64,000 nucleotides of DNA from Ideonella sp. MAG2 (GCA_004359425.1 PTEU01000001.1:879465-943464); one strand, 5' to 3'. Positions 45,164 to 53,355 are shown, numbered from the stretch's first letter. The notes: generated by a model from the letters alone, not told the origin. Translations and numbers: made by a program.

Positions 45164-45655
45164 GTGACACTCCTCCACGCCAAAGAACTCCGCGCCTCCG
45201 GCAAGCACGAGCAGGCACGCGAGATGCTTGTCGCGCTGGCAAGCCAGTCAACGTCAGATGCTGTCATCCACTATGAGGCGGCTTGCGTTCACGACTTCCT
45301 CGGCTTCGAAGCCCAAGCCGTCCCGTTCTACGTCAAGGCCCTCGAAGGCGAGCTTCCTGCTCCGATTCGTCGCAGCGCATATACGGGCCTCGGGAGCACG
45401 TACCGCACATTGGGGATGTATCAGCAAGCGCAAGAAATACTGGTTCAAGGGCTGGCGGAGTTTCCTGAAGCGAACGAGATTCAGGTCTTTTTGGCCATGG
45501 CTCACCACAACCTTGGCCAGTCCAAGTCAGCAGTCGAGTCGTTGCTCAGACTGGTTGCGGGTACATCTGCTGATCCACAGATAAAGTCCTACGCGAGGGC
45601 AATCGAGTTCTATGCGCAAGACATCGACCGTTCGTGGCCCAGCGGTGCGGCCTGA
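45164..45655 (+). CDS. Tetratricopeptide repeat protein (cassette gene)
   Basis: This 163-residue protein consists of about four TPR-like helical pairs: AKELRASGKHEQAREMLVAL, VIHYEAACVHDFLGFEAQAV, YTGLGSTYRTLGMYQQAQEI and VFLAMAHHNLGQSKSAVESL. It resembles small TPR proteins found as integron cassettes. It starts with GTG 45164 behind AAGGAG, 16 bases after an attC-like box. Its TGA lies inside a second attC-like arm (GCCTGAC). It is probably a protein-interaction module; its partner is unknown. Confidence 0.75.
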   Translation: MTLLHAKELRASGKHEQAREMLVALASQSTSDAVIHYEAACVHDFLGFEAQAVPFYVKALEGELPAPIRRSAYTGLGSTYRTLGMYQQAQEILVQGLAEFPEANEIQVFLAMAHHNLGQSKSAVESLLRLVAGTSADPQIKSYARAIEFYAQDIDRSWPSGAA

Positions 45656-45796
45656 CCCCTTTGACAGGACTTCTCGTTGAGTCAAGCATCCGCCGTATTG
45701 GCTTTCCTTCTAGAGCAGCATTTGCAAGCTTGATGGTGAGCCGATGCCCTGGCTCCATTCGCTCGGCGTGACAGGGCTGTCGCAAAAGGGTTATCG
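45650..45796 (+). other. attC-like site with IS-end-like segment
   Basis: GCCTGAC (45650-45656) contains the TPR gene's stop, and GGGTTATCG at about 45788-45796 could be its partner box. ACCCCTTTGACAG and its reverse-complement counterpart near 45775-45794 pair imperfectly. ACAGGACTTCTC followed by GTCAAGCA also resembles the left end of the IS at 42653, so part may be an old IS footprint. Confidence 0.35.
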
Positions 45797-45855
45797 AGTT
45801 GACCGCGCATCGGCTCTGAGCTGCGGCTGGGGCTCTTGTGGCGAACGGCCTTCCG

Positions 45856-45880
45856 CCTTACTATTTGCCTCTAGGTAAGG
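45856..45880 (+). promoter_or_regulatory. Probable vapBC operator
   Basis: CCTTAC (45856-45861) and GTAAGG (45875-45880) form a perfect inverted pair with a 13-base spacer, ending in the ribosome site (TAAGGAG) of the antitoxin gene. Type II antitoxins usually bind such palindromes to repress their own operon. Confidence 0.55.
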
Positions 45881-45887
45881 AGACGCT

Positions 45888-46109
45888 ATGGCAGAGTCCA
45901 CCATCACCGCCAAAGGGCAGACGACTGTTCCAGCAGAGGTGCGAGCCTTGATTCACGCCAAACCCGGGACGAGGTTGGTGTGGTCGGTAACGCCCGATGG
46001 CACCATCATTGTTCGGGCCAAGACGAAGTCGATTCTTGACATGGCGGGCATGCTGAAAGCGCCCAAGGGCAAGCGCGTGGCCGTGGAAGACATGAACGCT
46101 TGGCGTTGA
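45888..46109 (+). CDS. vapB: AbrB/SpoVT-type antitoxin (VapB)
   Basis: This 73-residue swapped-hairpin DNA-binding protein shows ESTITAKGQTTVPAEVRALI, the typical AbrB/MazE start, then VTPDGTIIVRAK. The C-terminal 25 residues (SILDMAGMLKAPKGKRVAVE) should wrap the toxin. It is 9 bases upstream of the PIN toxin gene, with a palindrome overlapping its ribosome site. It neutralises VapC and represses the operon, as known for the family. Confidence 0.85.
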   Translation: MAESTITAKGQTTVPAEVRALIHAKPGTRLVWSVTPDGTIIVRAKTKSILDMAGMLKAPKGKRVAVEDMNAWR

Positions 46110-46118
46110 GGGCGGAAG

Positions 46119-46526
46119 ATGCCCGCGCTCGATACCAATGTTTTGGTGCGCTATGTCGTTCAAGACGATTCAGCGCAATTCGCAGCGGCGCAACGCCTGA
46201 TCCGAAAGTGCGTGGCCGAGCAGATGACCTTGTTCGTGCCGGTCACGGTCACGCTGGAGCTGGAGTGGGTTTTGCGCTCAAGCTTTGAGTTCACGAAAGA
46301 GGAAACCGTTGGCGTTCTGTCCGACTTGTTCTCGGCCGCAGAGCTCTCGTTCGAATCTGAGCGGGCGCTTGAGGTGGCGCTTGATCTCTATCGCAGCAAA
46401 ACTGCTGACTTTGCGGATTGCGTCCATATCGCTCTTGCCGCACAGGCGGGCGAACAGCCGCTTTGGACCTTTGACAAGGGGGCTTCCAAGGTTCCGGGTG
46501 CACAAATCTTGTCCTTGTCGCGCTGA
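46119..46526 (+). CDS. vapC: PIN-domain ribonuclease toxin VapC
   Basis: This 135-residue PIN nuclease carries the acidic metal-binding residues in MPALDTNVLVRYVV (Asp5), VTVTLELEWVL (Glu about 49) and KTADFADCVHIALA (Asp about 97), followed by LWTFDKGASKVPGA. VapC toxins cut specific tRNAs or rRNA when the antitoxin decays. Upstream GGCGGAAG serves as ribosome site. The pair lies at the edge of the cassette-like island, where such modules are common. Confidence 0.88.
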   Translation: MPALDTNVLVRYVVQDDSAQFAAAQRLIRKCVAEQMTLFVPVTVTLELEWVLRSSFEFTKEETVGVLSDLFSAAELSFESERALEVALDLYRSKTADFADCVHIALAAQAGEQPLWTFDKGASKVPGAQILSLSR

Positions 46527-46637
46527 CCGACGACGCCTGTCGTCATCCTGCCCGGCGCGGTCTCTCGACGGGATCTTCCTGTGGCCTCAAACCACCTGCG
46601 GTGATGCCTCTCTTACCCACGACCCCAAGGAAACACC

Positions 46638-47078
46638 ATGAGTGATACCGAAAAGCAGGTTCAGAAAGCCCTGGAGATTTATCAGTCTGCCGTGCTGGCC
46701 AAAGACGCGGAGACCTTCATGCATCTCTACGATGCTGAGGTTCGGGTCTTTGACACCTGGGGCGTTTGGTCGTGGGAGGGGGCTGCGGCGTGGCGGGTTG
46801 CTGTGGAAGGGTGGTTCAACTCGCTAGGCAGTGAAACCGTCCGGGTCACGTTTGAAGACGTGAAGATCATGGCTGAACCCGCCTTTGCCAGCATGAGCTG
46901 TTTCGCACGTTACGCAGCAATTTCAGCGCAAGGGGAGGAGCTTCGTTCCATGCAGAACCGGATGACCTGGGTGCTCAAGACCCGAGGGCATGTGCTGCGG
47001 GTGGTGCATGAGCACACCTCTACGCCGATCAGGTTCGAAGACACCAAGGCGATTTTTCAGCGCGAGGCCTCGCGCTGA
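46638..47078 (+). CDS. NTF2-like (SnoaL-type) protein
   Basis: This 146-residue protein has the cone-shaped NTF2-like fold pattern: QKALEIYQSAVLAKDAETFM, LYDAEVRVFDTWGVWSWEGA, VRVTFEDVKIM, MTWVLKTRGHVLRVVHEHTS. It fits the SnoaL_3/DUF4440 group used for ketosteroid-isomerase-like or stress-related roles. No catalytic residue can be assigned. AAGGA lies before the ATG. It stands between vapBC and the convergent yciO gene. Confidence 0.8.
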   Translation: MSDTEKQVQKALEIYQSAVLAKDAETFMHLYDAEVRVFDTWGVWSWEGAAAWRVAVEGWFNSLGSETVRVTFEDVKIMAEPAFASMSCFARYAAISAQGEELRSMQNRMTWVLKTRGHVLRVVHEHTSTPIRFEDTKAIFQREASR

Positions 47079-47102
47079 GGCTGCGCTAGGGGGCTGATGG
47101 CC

Positions 47103-47729
47103 TCAGGCCAAGCCTAGTGTGGCCGGGTCGCCCTGGCCGCGCCTCACCACCTCAGGCTCGTCGCCGCTGAGGTCGATGACGGTGGTGGGCTCCATGGCGC
47201 AGGCCCCCGCGTCGATCACCAACTGAAGCTGCTTTTCAAAGCGCTCGCGGATCTCTTCGGCGTCGTTCAAGGGCAGGTCTTCGCCGGGCGGGATCAAGGT
47301 GGTGGCCAGCAGGGGCTGGCCAAACTCGGCCAGCAGGGCCTCCAAGACTTTGTGCTCGGGCACGCGCAGGCCGATGGTGCGGCGTGAGGGGTGCGACAGC
47401 CTGCGGGGGACTTCTTTGGTGGCTTCCAAAATGAAGGTGAAGGGGCCGGGCGTGCCGGCCTTCAGCAGTCGGAACTGGCGGTTGTCGACCTTGGCGTAGT
47501 TGGCCAATTCCGAGAGATCGCGGCACAGCAGGGTGAGGTGGTGCTTGTCGTCCACCTGGCGGATCTTGCGCAGGCGCTCAGCGGCCGTTTTGTCGTCCAG
47601 GTGGCAGACCAAGGCATAGCTGGAGTCGGTGGGCACGGCAGCAATGCCACCGGCATGCAAGATTTGCGCGGCTTGCTTCAGCAGGCGGGCCTGCGGGTTT
47701 TCGGGGTGGACTTCGAAGTATTGCGACAT
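47103..47729 (-). CDS. yciO: YciO/YrdC/Sua5 family protein (L-threonylcarbamoyladenylate synthase-like)
   Basis: This 208-residue protein has the YrdC-fold core: GGIAAVPTDSSYALVCHLDD, KHHLTLLCRDLSELANYAKV, PGPFTFILEATKEVPRR, TIGLRVPEHKVLEALL, ATTLIPPGEDLP. It resembles YciO more than TsaC, so a direct role in tRNA t6A synthesis is uncertain. It lies 7 bases after the PHP-domain gene, an order (yciV-yciO) also known from enterobacteria. Confidence 0.85.
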   Translation of the reverse strand: MSQYFEVHPENPQARLLKQAAQILHAGGIAAVPTDSSYALVCHLDDKTAAERLRKIRQVDDKHHLTLLCRDLSELANYAKVDNRQFRLLKAGTPGPFTFILEATKEVPRRLSHPSRRTIGLRVPEHKVLEALLAEFGQPLLATTLIPPGEDLPLNDAEEIRERFEKQLQLVIDAGACAMEPTTVIDLSGDEPEVVRRGQGDPATLGLA

Positions 47730-47736
47730 GGTGCGG

Positions 47737-48606
47737 TCATTGTGCGCGTGCGGCGGCCTGGGCCAGCGCAGGCCACAGGGTCCAGATGGGGGTGAGGCGG
47801 CCGGGCAGGGGCGGCAACTCGCCCAAGTCGACCCGGCTTTCGGTGGGGGAGTGGAAGTCGCTGCCGCGCGTGGCCAGCAGGCCGAACTCTTGGGCCAAGC
47901 CGCTGACGCGCTCCACGTCTGCCGCTGTGTGGCTGCCGCAGACCACCTCCACGCCTCGGCCGCCATGGCCTTGGAACTCTGAGAACAGCGCGTACTCCAC
48001 CGTGGGGTTGAAGGGGTAGCGGGCGGGGTGGGCAATGGCTGTCACGCCGCCCGCACCATGCAGCCAGCGCAAGGCCTCGCCCAGGCCCGCCCATTGATGC
48101 GGCACGTAGCCGGGCTTGCCAGGCTTGAGATAGCGCCTGAAGACCTCGCCCATGTCGGCGCAATGCCCTTGCTCCACCAAGAAGCGGCCAAAGTGGGTGC
48201 GGGAGACCAACTCGGGGTTGGGCGCCAAGGCGCAAGCCGCGTCATACGCGCCTTTGATACCCACCTGGGCCAAGCTATCGCCCATGGCGCGGGCGCGGGC
48301 CAGGCGGCCGCTGCGTACTTTCGCCAAGCCGGCCACCAGGTCCGGGTGTTGCTCATCGAAGCCAAAACCCAAAATATGCACGGTCTCACCGGCAAAGGTG
48401 ATAGAGACTTCCACCCCGGTGATAAAGCTCACCCCCAGGGCTTGGCAGGCGGCCCGAGCGGCGGGAATGCCGCTGATGTCGTCGTGGTCAGTGAGTGCCC
48501 ACAATTCAACGCCGCGTTCTGCGGCGCGCTGGGCCAAAACTTCGGGCGGCAAGCTGCCGTCTGAAAACGTGGAATGGCAATGGAGATCAGCGTTGAGAGT
48601 GTGCAC
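47737..48606 (-). CDS. PHP-domain phosphoesterase (YciV/RNase AM-like)
   Basis: About 289 residues. The PHP metal site is evident: ADLHCHSTFSDGSLPP at the N-terminus, LWALTDHDDISGI, GVEVSITFAGETVHILGFGF, SRTHFGRFLVEQGHC, TAIAHPARY and TRGSDFHSPTESRVDLG. Relatives hydrolyse 3',5'-nucleoside bisphosphates and trim RNA 5' ends. No ATG fits; GTG 48606 places the metal motif at the usual spot, and GTG 48660 is the alternative. It forms a two-gene operon with yciO. Confidence 0.85.
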   Translation of the reverse strand: MHTLNADLHCHSTFSDGSLPPEVLAQRAAERGVELWALTDHDDISGIPAARAACQALGVSFITGVEVSITFAGETVHILGFGFDEQHPDLVAGLAKVRSGRLARARAMGDSLAQVGIKGAYDAACALAPNPELVSRTHFGRFLVEQGHCADMGEVFRRYLKPGKPGYVPHQWAGLGEALRWLHGAGGVTAIAHPARYPFNPTVEYALFSEFQGHGGRGVEVVCGSHTAADVERVSGLAQEFGLLATRGSDFHSPTESRVDLGELPPLPGRLTPIWTLWPALAQAAARAQ

Positions 48607-48797
48607 CGCAGCATTGTAGAGAGCTGTGCTTGGCAGATGTGTCGCTATGCCCAATCTCACGCCGCTTTTGCGACACCACCTGTGCAGCTTGCAAATTTAG
48701 TCACCGCTATCTCATGCCATGATGCATATGCTGTCGGCTAAGTTCTATGCTTGGTGCGTTGCAGTCAGATGTTTCGGCTGATGAGGAGGAAATTTGT

Positions 48798-49409
48798 ATG
48801 TCATCCCTGACCCTAGTAAAGCGCCGCTTGATGTGCGTTGCAGTTCCCGCGCTCTTGGTGGCTTGCGCCACCCCGGCTCCGCCGCCCCCACCCCCACCAC
48901 CGCCCTACAAGGGCCCGGTGCTGCAAATTGCGCAGATTGACCGCGGTGTGCAGATCGTTCTGCCCAGCACCGTGCTGTTTGAGGTGGGCAAGTCCAGCTT
49001 TAACAGTTCGGAAGCGGATGCCTTCTTGGACCGCGTCGCCAAGTTGCTGACGACCAAAACGGACAAGCGCGTGTCCGTTGAAGGGCATACCGACTCTGAC
49101 GGCTCGGCTGCGTTGAATGACACGCTCTCCAAAGCCCGCGCCAAAGCCGTGAGCGACGCGCTGGCCAGCCGGGGCGTTGATGCTGCCCGCATGGACTCGG
49201 CCGGCTTTTCGTTCAACCGGCCCGCAGCGTCCAACAGCACCGAAGACGGCAAGCGTCTGAATCGTCGCGTGGAGCTGATTGTCTTGGACGAAAAGGTCGA
49301 GAAGCTGACGGCAGGTGAGCACCCCGGCTCGTTTGAAGCCGCCTGGAGCAAGCTCAAAGACATGATCGACAAGGGCTTGATCAAGCCCGTGGAAGGTGGC
49401 GCTCGATGA
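48798..49409 (+). CDS. OmpA-family outer-membrane lipoprotein
   Basis: This 203-residue lipoprotein has a signal peptide with lipobox LLVAC (Cys about residue 20), a run of about ten prolines, and a C-terminal OmpA domain that binds peptidoglycan: VLFEVGKSSFNSSEADAFLD, VEGHTDSDGSAALNDTLSKA, GKRLNRRVELIVLDE. A short extra helix (WSKLKDMIDKGLIKPVEG) ends it. AGGAGG precedes ATG 48798. The next gene's ATG overlaps its stop by 4 bases. Confidence 0.88.
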   Translation: MSSLTLVKRRLMCVAVPALLVACATPAPPPPPPPPPYKGPVLQIAQIDRGVQIVLPSTVLFEVGKSSFNSSEADAFLDRVAKLLTTKTDKRVSVEGHTDSDGSAALNDTLSKARAKAVSDALASRGVDAARMDSAGFSFNRPAASNSTEDGKRLNRRVELIVLDEKVEKLTAGEHPGSFEAAWSKLKDMIDKGLIKPVEGGAR

Positions 49410-50093
49410 GCCGCGATGAGCAGTCCCCTGGCCAGCCCATGGAGCGCCGCCAGTGGCTCACCCATGCCCTGCAAAGAGATCGAAGAAGTGGCACTGCGCA
49501 TCCGCGAGGTGGATGTGGCCGATTTTTCGAGCGCCAGCAAGCGGGGCATGTTGGCCGGTGACGCGCTGTGGCGCGTGGTCAATGACTACCTCAAAGGTGC
49601 TCGCATCGAGAGCTTCAAGACCCGCTACGCCGCCGTGACCACCGACCTCAAAACCGGTGAGCTTCAGGTCTTGCGCCAAGGCCCTGCGGCAGATGCGGTG
49701 CGCGCCTCGTGCAGCATCCCGGGTGTGTTTGTGCCCCGAGAAATGGGCGGGCGTGAGCTGGTCGATGGCGGCTTGGTGTCGCCGCTGCCGGTTCGGGTCA
49801 CGCGCCAAATGGGCTGTGATCTGGTCTTGGCGGTGGATGTTGCGACTCGCCCGCGTCGCTCGGATTTCTCGGGCCTCTACGAGGTGATTCTGCAATCCTT
49901 CGAGATCATGGGTCGGGCCCTGGCCGACCAAGAGGGCACCGGCGCCGATGTCATCGTTCGCCCAGACACGGGCCAATACGCCAGCAGCGATTTCAACGTC
50001 CGCAAGGAAATGATCCAAGCCGGCTACGAGGCCATGCAGCGTCAAATGCCAGACCTGATGCGCCGTGTTGAACAGCGCACCCGGCGCGGCTGA
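49406..50093 (+). pseudogene. Patatin-like phospholipase with internal deletion
   Basis: ATG 49406 overlaps the OmpA stop and encodes MERRQWLTHALQ. At about 49471 the reading frame changes and the sequence resumes with a late patatin region (EIEEVALRIREVDVADFSSA, RYAAVTTDLKTGELQVL, ASCSIPGVFVP, LVDGGLVSPLPVRVTRQMG). The Asp-Gly-Gly catalytic Asp remains. The oxyanion GGGxRG motif and the GxSxG nucleophile, normally in the first 80 residues, are gone, along with about 100 residues. It therefore cannot hydrolyse lipids. A terminator follows. Confidence 0.8.
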
Positions 50094-50121
50094 CGGTCAC
50101 TACCGAGTCCCCTCGCTTAAG

Positions 50122-50146
50122 ACGCCCCCACCTTGGGGGCGTTTTT
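50122..50146 (+). terminator. Rho-independent terminator
   Basis: ACGCCCCCA pairs with TGGGGGCGT around CCT, followed by five T residues. It ends the OmpA-patatin transcript, convergent with the sugar dehydrogenase gene. Confidence 0.9.
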
Positions 50147-50167
50147 CATAAAGTCGGAGCTGCCTGC

Positions 50168-51331
50168 TCAGCGCTCCACCCGCAGCAACTTGCCGCTGTC
50201 ACTGAGCAGGTAGATCCAGCCGTCTGGGCCTTGGCTGATGTGCCGGATGCGCTCGCCCAAGCGGCCAAAGGGCTCGTCTCTGTGCACTTCGGTGTCGCCT
50301 TTCAGCACGATGCGCCACACGCTTTGGCCGCCCAGGCCGGGCACAAAGGCATGGCCCTGCCACTCGGCAAAGCGCTCCCCGCCGTAAAACAGCAGGCCAC
50401 TAGGGGCGATGGAGGTGGGCACCCAGGTTGCCACGGGCTCTAGGAAGTCGGGGGCGTGCTTGCCGCCGCCGATGCGGCAGGCCTCGCCCACGGGCGAGCC
50501 GTAGGGGCAGCCGTAGCTGCGCAGCGGCCAGCCATAGTTGCCGCCTTTGCGGATGCGGTTCAGCTCGTCCCCGCCCTGGGGGCCATGCTCGGTGGCCCAC
50601 AGCTCACCCGTGTTGGGGTGAAAGGCCATTCCTTGAGGGTTGCGGTGGCCCAGGCTCCAAATCTCTGGGCGGCTGCCCGCGGGCCAGCCCGGGTTGTCGG
50701 GGGCGGCTTGGCCGTCAGGGCGCAGGCGGATGATCTTGCCCAAGCTGCCCGTCAAGTCCTGGGCGGGAGATTCCTTTTGGCGCTCGCCCAGAGAGACCCA
50801 CAAATAACCGTCCGGCCCCGTCAACATGCGAGAGCCGTAATGGCCACTGCCTGAGACCTTAGGGCTTTGCCGATAAATCACCTGCCCCCCCACCAGGGCG
50901 TCGCCTTGCAAGCGGGCCTTGAAGATGGCCGTGCCACTCAAGCCCGCCTCGGCTCCACTGCCCGGCTCCGAATAGCTCAGGTACAGCTCACCACTGCGCG
51001 CGAAGTCTGGGCTGAGCAAGATATCCAACAAGCCGCCTTGCCCGCGCGCGTGAACGGTGGGCACCCCAGAGATGGTGGCAAGCACCTGGCGGCCATCGGC
51101 GCTGAGGCGGCGCAAGCTTCCCTGCTTCTCGGTCACCAGCATGCCGCCACCCGGCAAATGGGCCAGCGCCCATGGCTGGTTCAAGCCCGAGTTCAGGGTG
51201 TTGATTCGCACACTCGCTGCGGGTGTGCTTGCTGCCACAGCGCCTGGTGCCGCACCCGTGCAGCCCGACAAGAAAACGGCGGCCACCAGGCACAGGGCCA
51301 GCAGTGGATGTTGGCGGTTCATTAGCGTCAT
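50168..51331 (-). CDS. PQQ-dependent soluble aldose sugar dehydrogenase-like lipoprotein
   Basis: About 387 residues. A signal peptide ends in a lipobox (AVFLSGC), so it is probably a periplasmic lipoprotein. The six-bladed propeller of the GdhB/YliI family is recognisable: LNQPWALAHLPGGGMLVTEK, GGLLDILLSPDFARSGELYL, GSGHYGSRMLTGPDGYLWVS, IWSLGHRNPQGMAFHP, ATEHGPQGGDELNRI and GRLGERIRHISQGPDGWIYL. Relatives oxidise aldoses using PQQ and calcium. ATG 51331 was chosen; ATG 51319 is equally possible, and neither has a good ribosome site. It converges with the terminator at 50122. Confidence 0.88.
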   Translation of the reverse strand: MTLMNRQHPLLALCLVAAVFLSGCTGAAPGAVAASTPAASVRINTLNSGLNQPWALAHLPGGGMLVTEKQGSLRRLSADGRQVLATISGVPTVHARGQGGLLDILLSPDFARSGELYLSYSEPGSGAEAGLSGTAIFKARLQGDALVGGQVIYRQSPKVSGSGHYGSRMLTGPDGYLWVSLGERQKESPAQDLTGSLGKIIRLRPDGQAAPDNPGWPAGSRPEIWSLGHRNPQGMAFHPNTGELWATEHGPQGGDELNRIRKGGNYGWPLRSYGCPYGSPVGEACRIGGGKHAPDFLEPVATWVPTSIAPSGLLFYGGERFAEWQGHAFVPGLGGQSVWRIVLKGDTEVHRDEPFGRLGERIRHISQGPDGWIYLLSDSGKLLRVER

Positions 51332-51489
51332 GGTGGAGGTCGGTGGAGTGGACAGCGCCCAAGGCGAGTGTGACCACCATTCTGGCAGTTTGCCAAGCCG
51401 ATCACCCAAGGGCTGACCATGCCCACTTGCTGCGTGCATCAACGCAAAACGCCCACCAAGGTGGGCGTTGCGGGCAGGGCAAAGGGGCT

Positions 51490-51900
51490 TTACGCCTGTG
51501 CCAAACCCCCAGAATGGGCGCGCAATGACAGGCCCTGGGCGCTGTACATCGGCAGCGGGCGTGCGGCCGCCATGTCGGGGATGAGAATGTCAATGGCGCG
51601 GTCCAGTGCGGAGGTGGCACGGGCCACCGCTTCACGCTGGGCGGCCACTTGCCCGCCGGTCACGGCCAGACGGCGGCGCAGCGCCGGAGGCACAGCACCC
51701 CGCCGCGCGGCATGGGTAAAGCTGTCCATGGCGGTGCTCAAGGCCCGGTGCAACTGGCTGGCGGCGGCCTCGGTGGCGGCGGCGTCTTGCTGCTTCAAAG
51801 CGTCGCCCAGCGCCCCCAGGTGTATCTCCACCTGGCTCAGGCTGGCTTCAAGCTGGTCGGTGTCTTGCAGCGCTTTAGGGTCCACGGTGGGCTGAGGCAT
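51490..51900 (-). CDS. flgN: FlgN-like flagellar export chaperone
   Basis: About 136 residues and almost all helical, with heptad-like segments (QLEASLSQVEIHLGALGDAL, ATEAAASQLHRALSTAMDSF, AQREAVARATSALDRAIDIL). Length, helical nature and position directly after flgM identify it as FlgN, the chaperone for hook-filament junction proteins FlgK and FlgL. Sequence alone is weak, because FlgN is poorly conserved. ATG 51900 was used; GTG 51915 is an alternative. Confidence 0.6.
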   Translation of the reverse strand: MPQPTVDPKALQDTDQLEASLSQVEIHLGALGDALKQQDAAATEAAASQLHRALSTAMDSFTHAARRGAVPPALRRRLAVTGGQVAAQREAVARATSALDRAIDILIPDMAAARPLPMYSAQGLSLRAHSGGLAQA

Positions 51901-51961
51901 GGCAGTGGCTTTCACTAAGGGCTGGCTGGGCAGTCATGCGGTGGGGCACACAGGCCCCGGC

Positions 51962-52255
51962 TCAACTGCGGGGCCGCTCTAGCAATTCGCGGGCATTGGC
52001 GATCAGCTTGTCGGCAATCTTGTCGGCATTGATCTCAAACTTGCCGTCCTTGATGGCCTGGGCAATACGCTCCACCTTGGCGGCATCAAAGCTGGGGTCG
52101 TCCGAGGCCTGGCTCAGCAAGCTGGCGGCAGAAGAGATTTCCACCTTGGCGCTGGGCTCTCCATCCGCTCGATTCACGCCCTTGTCGCCGCCGGGCTTGC
52201 GCTCGGTTTGCACGGAGGTGAGTGAGGCCTTGTGTTCAACAGATCCGATTTTCAT
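51962..52255 (-). CDS. flgM: Anti-sigma-28 factor FlgM
   Basis: This 97-residue protein holds sigma-28 (FliA) inactive until the hook is finished and FlgM is exported. It starts MKIGS as usual, and the C-terminal sigma-binding half is conserved: AKVEISSAASLL, FDAAKVERIAQAIKDGKFEI, NADKIADKLIANARELL. GGAG precedes ATG 52255. A sigma-28-like promoter lies about 50 bases upstream, giving the known feedback loop. Confidence 0.92.
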   Translation of the reverse strand: MKIGSVEHKASLTSVQTERKPGGDKGVNRADGEPSAKVEISSAASLLSQASDDPSFDAAKVERIAQAIKDGKFEINADKIADKLIANARELLERPRS

Positions 52256-52306
52256 GGTGTGCTCCAACGGGCCTTGAAAAGCGTCGGCCCGATCGACATG
52301 TCTTGA

Positions 52307-52333
52307 CTTTCGGAGCCGCCGGGCAGAACTTTA
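52307..52333 (-). promoter_or_regulatory. Sigma-28 (FliA) promoter of flgM
   Basis: On the minus strand TAAAGTTC (52333-52326), an 11-base spacer and TCCGAAAG (52314-52307) match the sigma-28 consensus TAAAGTTT-N11-GCCGATAA at most positions. The distance to the flgM start leaves a leader of about 45 bases. Confidence 0.7.
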
Positions 52334-52376
52334 GATTCAAACTGGGGGGGTAAGCCAGCGGAGTTTCGCAGAAGTC

Positions 52377-53153
52377 TCACAACATCACCTCCACTTCGCG
52401 GTCAGCCACGGCCCGCCCTTGCACCAGGCGGCCGCTTTCGACCTTCACTTTGACGGGTAGCCCTTCAATGCCTGCTGACAGGGCCTGGCCTTCGGTGACC
52501 ACGCGCCAGCCGCTGCCGTTGGCGACGACTTTGACGTTTTCGCCCGCCGCAAACCATTGGCGGGCCTTGAAGTCGGTTTGCCGCAGGGTGTCACCCGCTG
52601 GCAGGGTGCGCAAGATGCTGCGGCCCAAGGCCTGGCTGGGGTTGAGCAGGGCCACGCCCGGTTCGGCGGCAATGTCCACCTCGGCCAAGGTCAGGTGGCG
52701 GGCTTCCAGGGTGGTGCCCATGGGCAAGGCTGCGGTGGTGACCACCGCCTTCATCCAGACCTGCACCGTCATCGGCAGGCTGACATTCCACAAGCGGCTG
52801 CCCTGCACACAGCGCAGGCCTATGCGGGTGCGGCCCCAGGCGGCTTGGTGGGCGGGCAGATAGGGTTCGATCTTGTCGCAAGGGGCCAGCTTGAGGCGCG
52901 GGTCCAACTGGCCGACCTTGACTTCAATGCGGGCCGGCTGGCTCAAAACCTGTGAGGCACCGTCGCGGGCCATCTTCTCCAGTTGCGGCGTGAGCAGCGC
53001 TACCAAAGTGTCTCCCGCGCTGTTGGCGCTGCCAGGCCCCGCCATCTGCGCCTGCGCAGGCCCTGCTATCTGCGCTTGCGCAGACGCGCCCATGCCACTG
53101 GCCAAGGCCAGCCACAGCAGCGGCAAAGAGGGCAGGGCGGAACGAAGAGACAT
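52377..53153 (-). CDS. flgA: Flagellar P-ring assembly chaperone FlgA
   Basis: This 258-residue periplasmic protein helps FlgI form the P-ring. It has a signal peptide (LRSALPSLPLLWLALASGMG...A) and a C-terminal SAF-type domain: LPMGTTLEARHLTLAEVDIA, LNPSQALGRSILRTLPAGDT, FAAGENVKVVANGSGWRVVT, IEGLPVKVKVESGRLVQGRA. ATG 53153 was chosen at the signal peptide; longer in-frame starts have no support. It is divergent from flgB across 202 bases and lies upstream of flgM. Confidence 0.9.
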   Translation of the reverse strand: MSLRSALPSLPLLWLALASGMGASAQAQIAGPAQAQMAGPGSANSAGDTLVALLTPQLEKMARDGASQVLSQPARIEVKVGQLDPRLKLAPCDKIEPYLPAHQAAWGRTRIGLRCVQGSRLWNVSLPMTVQVWMKAVVTTAALPMGTTLEARHLTLAEVDIAAEPGVALLNPSQALGRSILRTLPAGDTLRQTDFKARQWFAAGENVKVVANGSGWRVVTEGQALSAGIEGLPVKVKVESGRLVQGRAVADREVEVML

Positions 53154-53355
53154 AGTGCCTTTGTGAAGGATGTCGCGGTCCGCCCATGGTGACAGCGAGC
53201 GCATCCGTGCTGAGCTTTGAAATGCGGGGCGACTGCGGTGCTTATCAGGCCTACAACGCTGAGCATGCCTTCTCACAATCGGCGCAAGGCCGGGCTCTTG
53301 TGCGAGATATCGGTCCTCGGCCACTTTTTCTTGAGATCTTTTGCAGGAGCCCTCC

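Noticed and set aside
53154..53355. Search for a sigma-54 promoter upstream of flgB
   Set aside because: No TGGCAC-N5-TTGC pattern with correct spacing was found on either strand.
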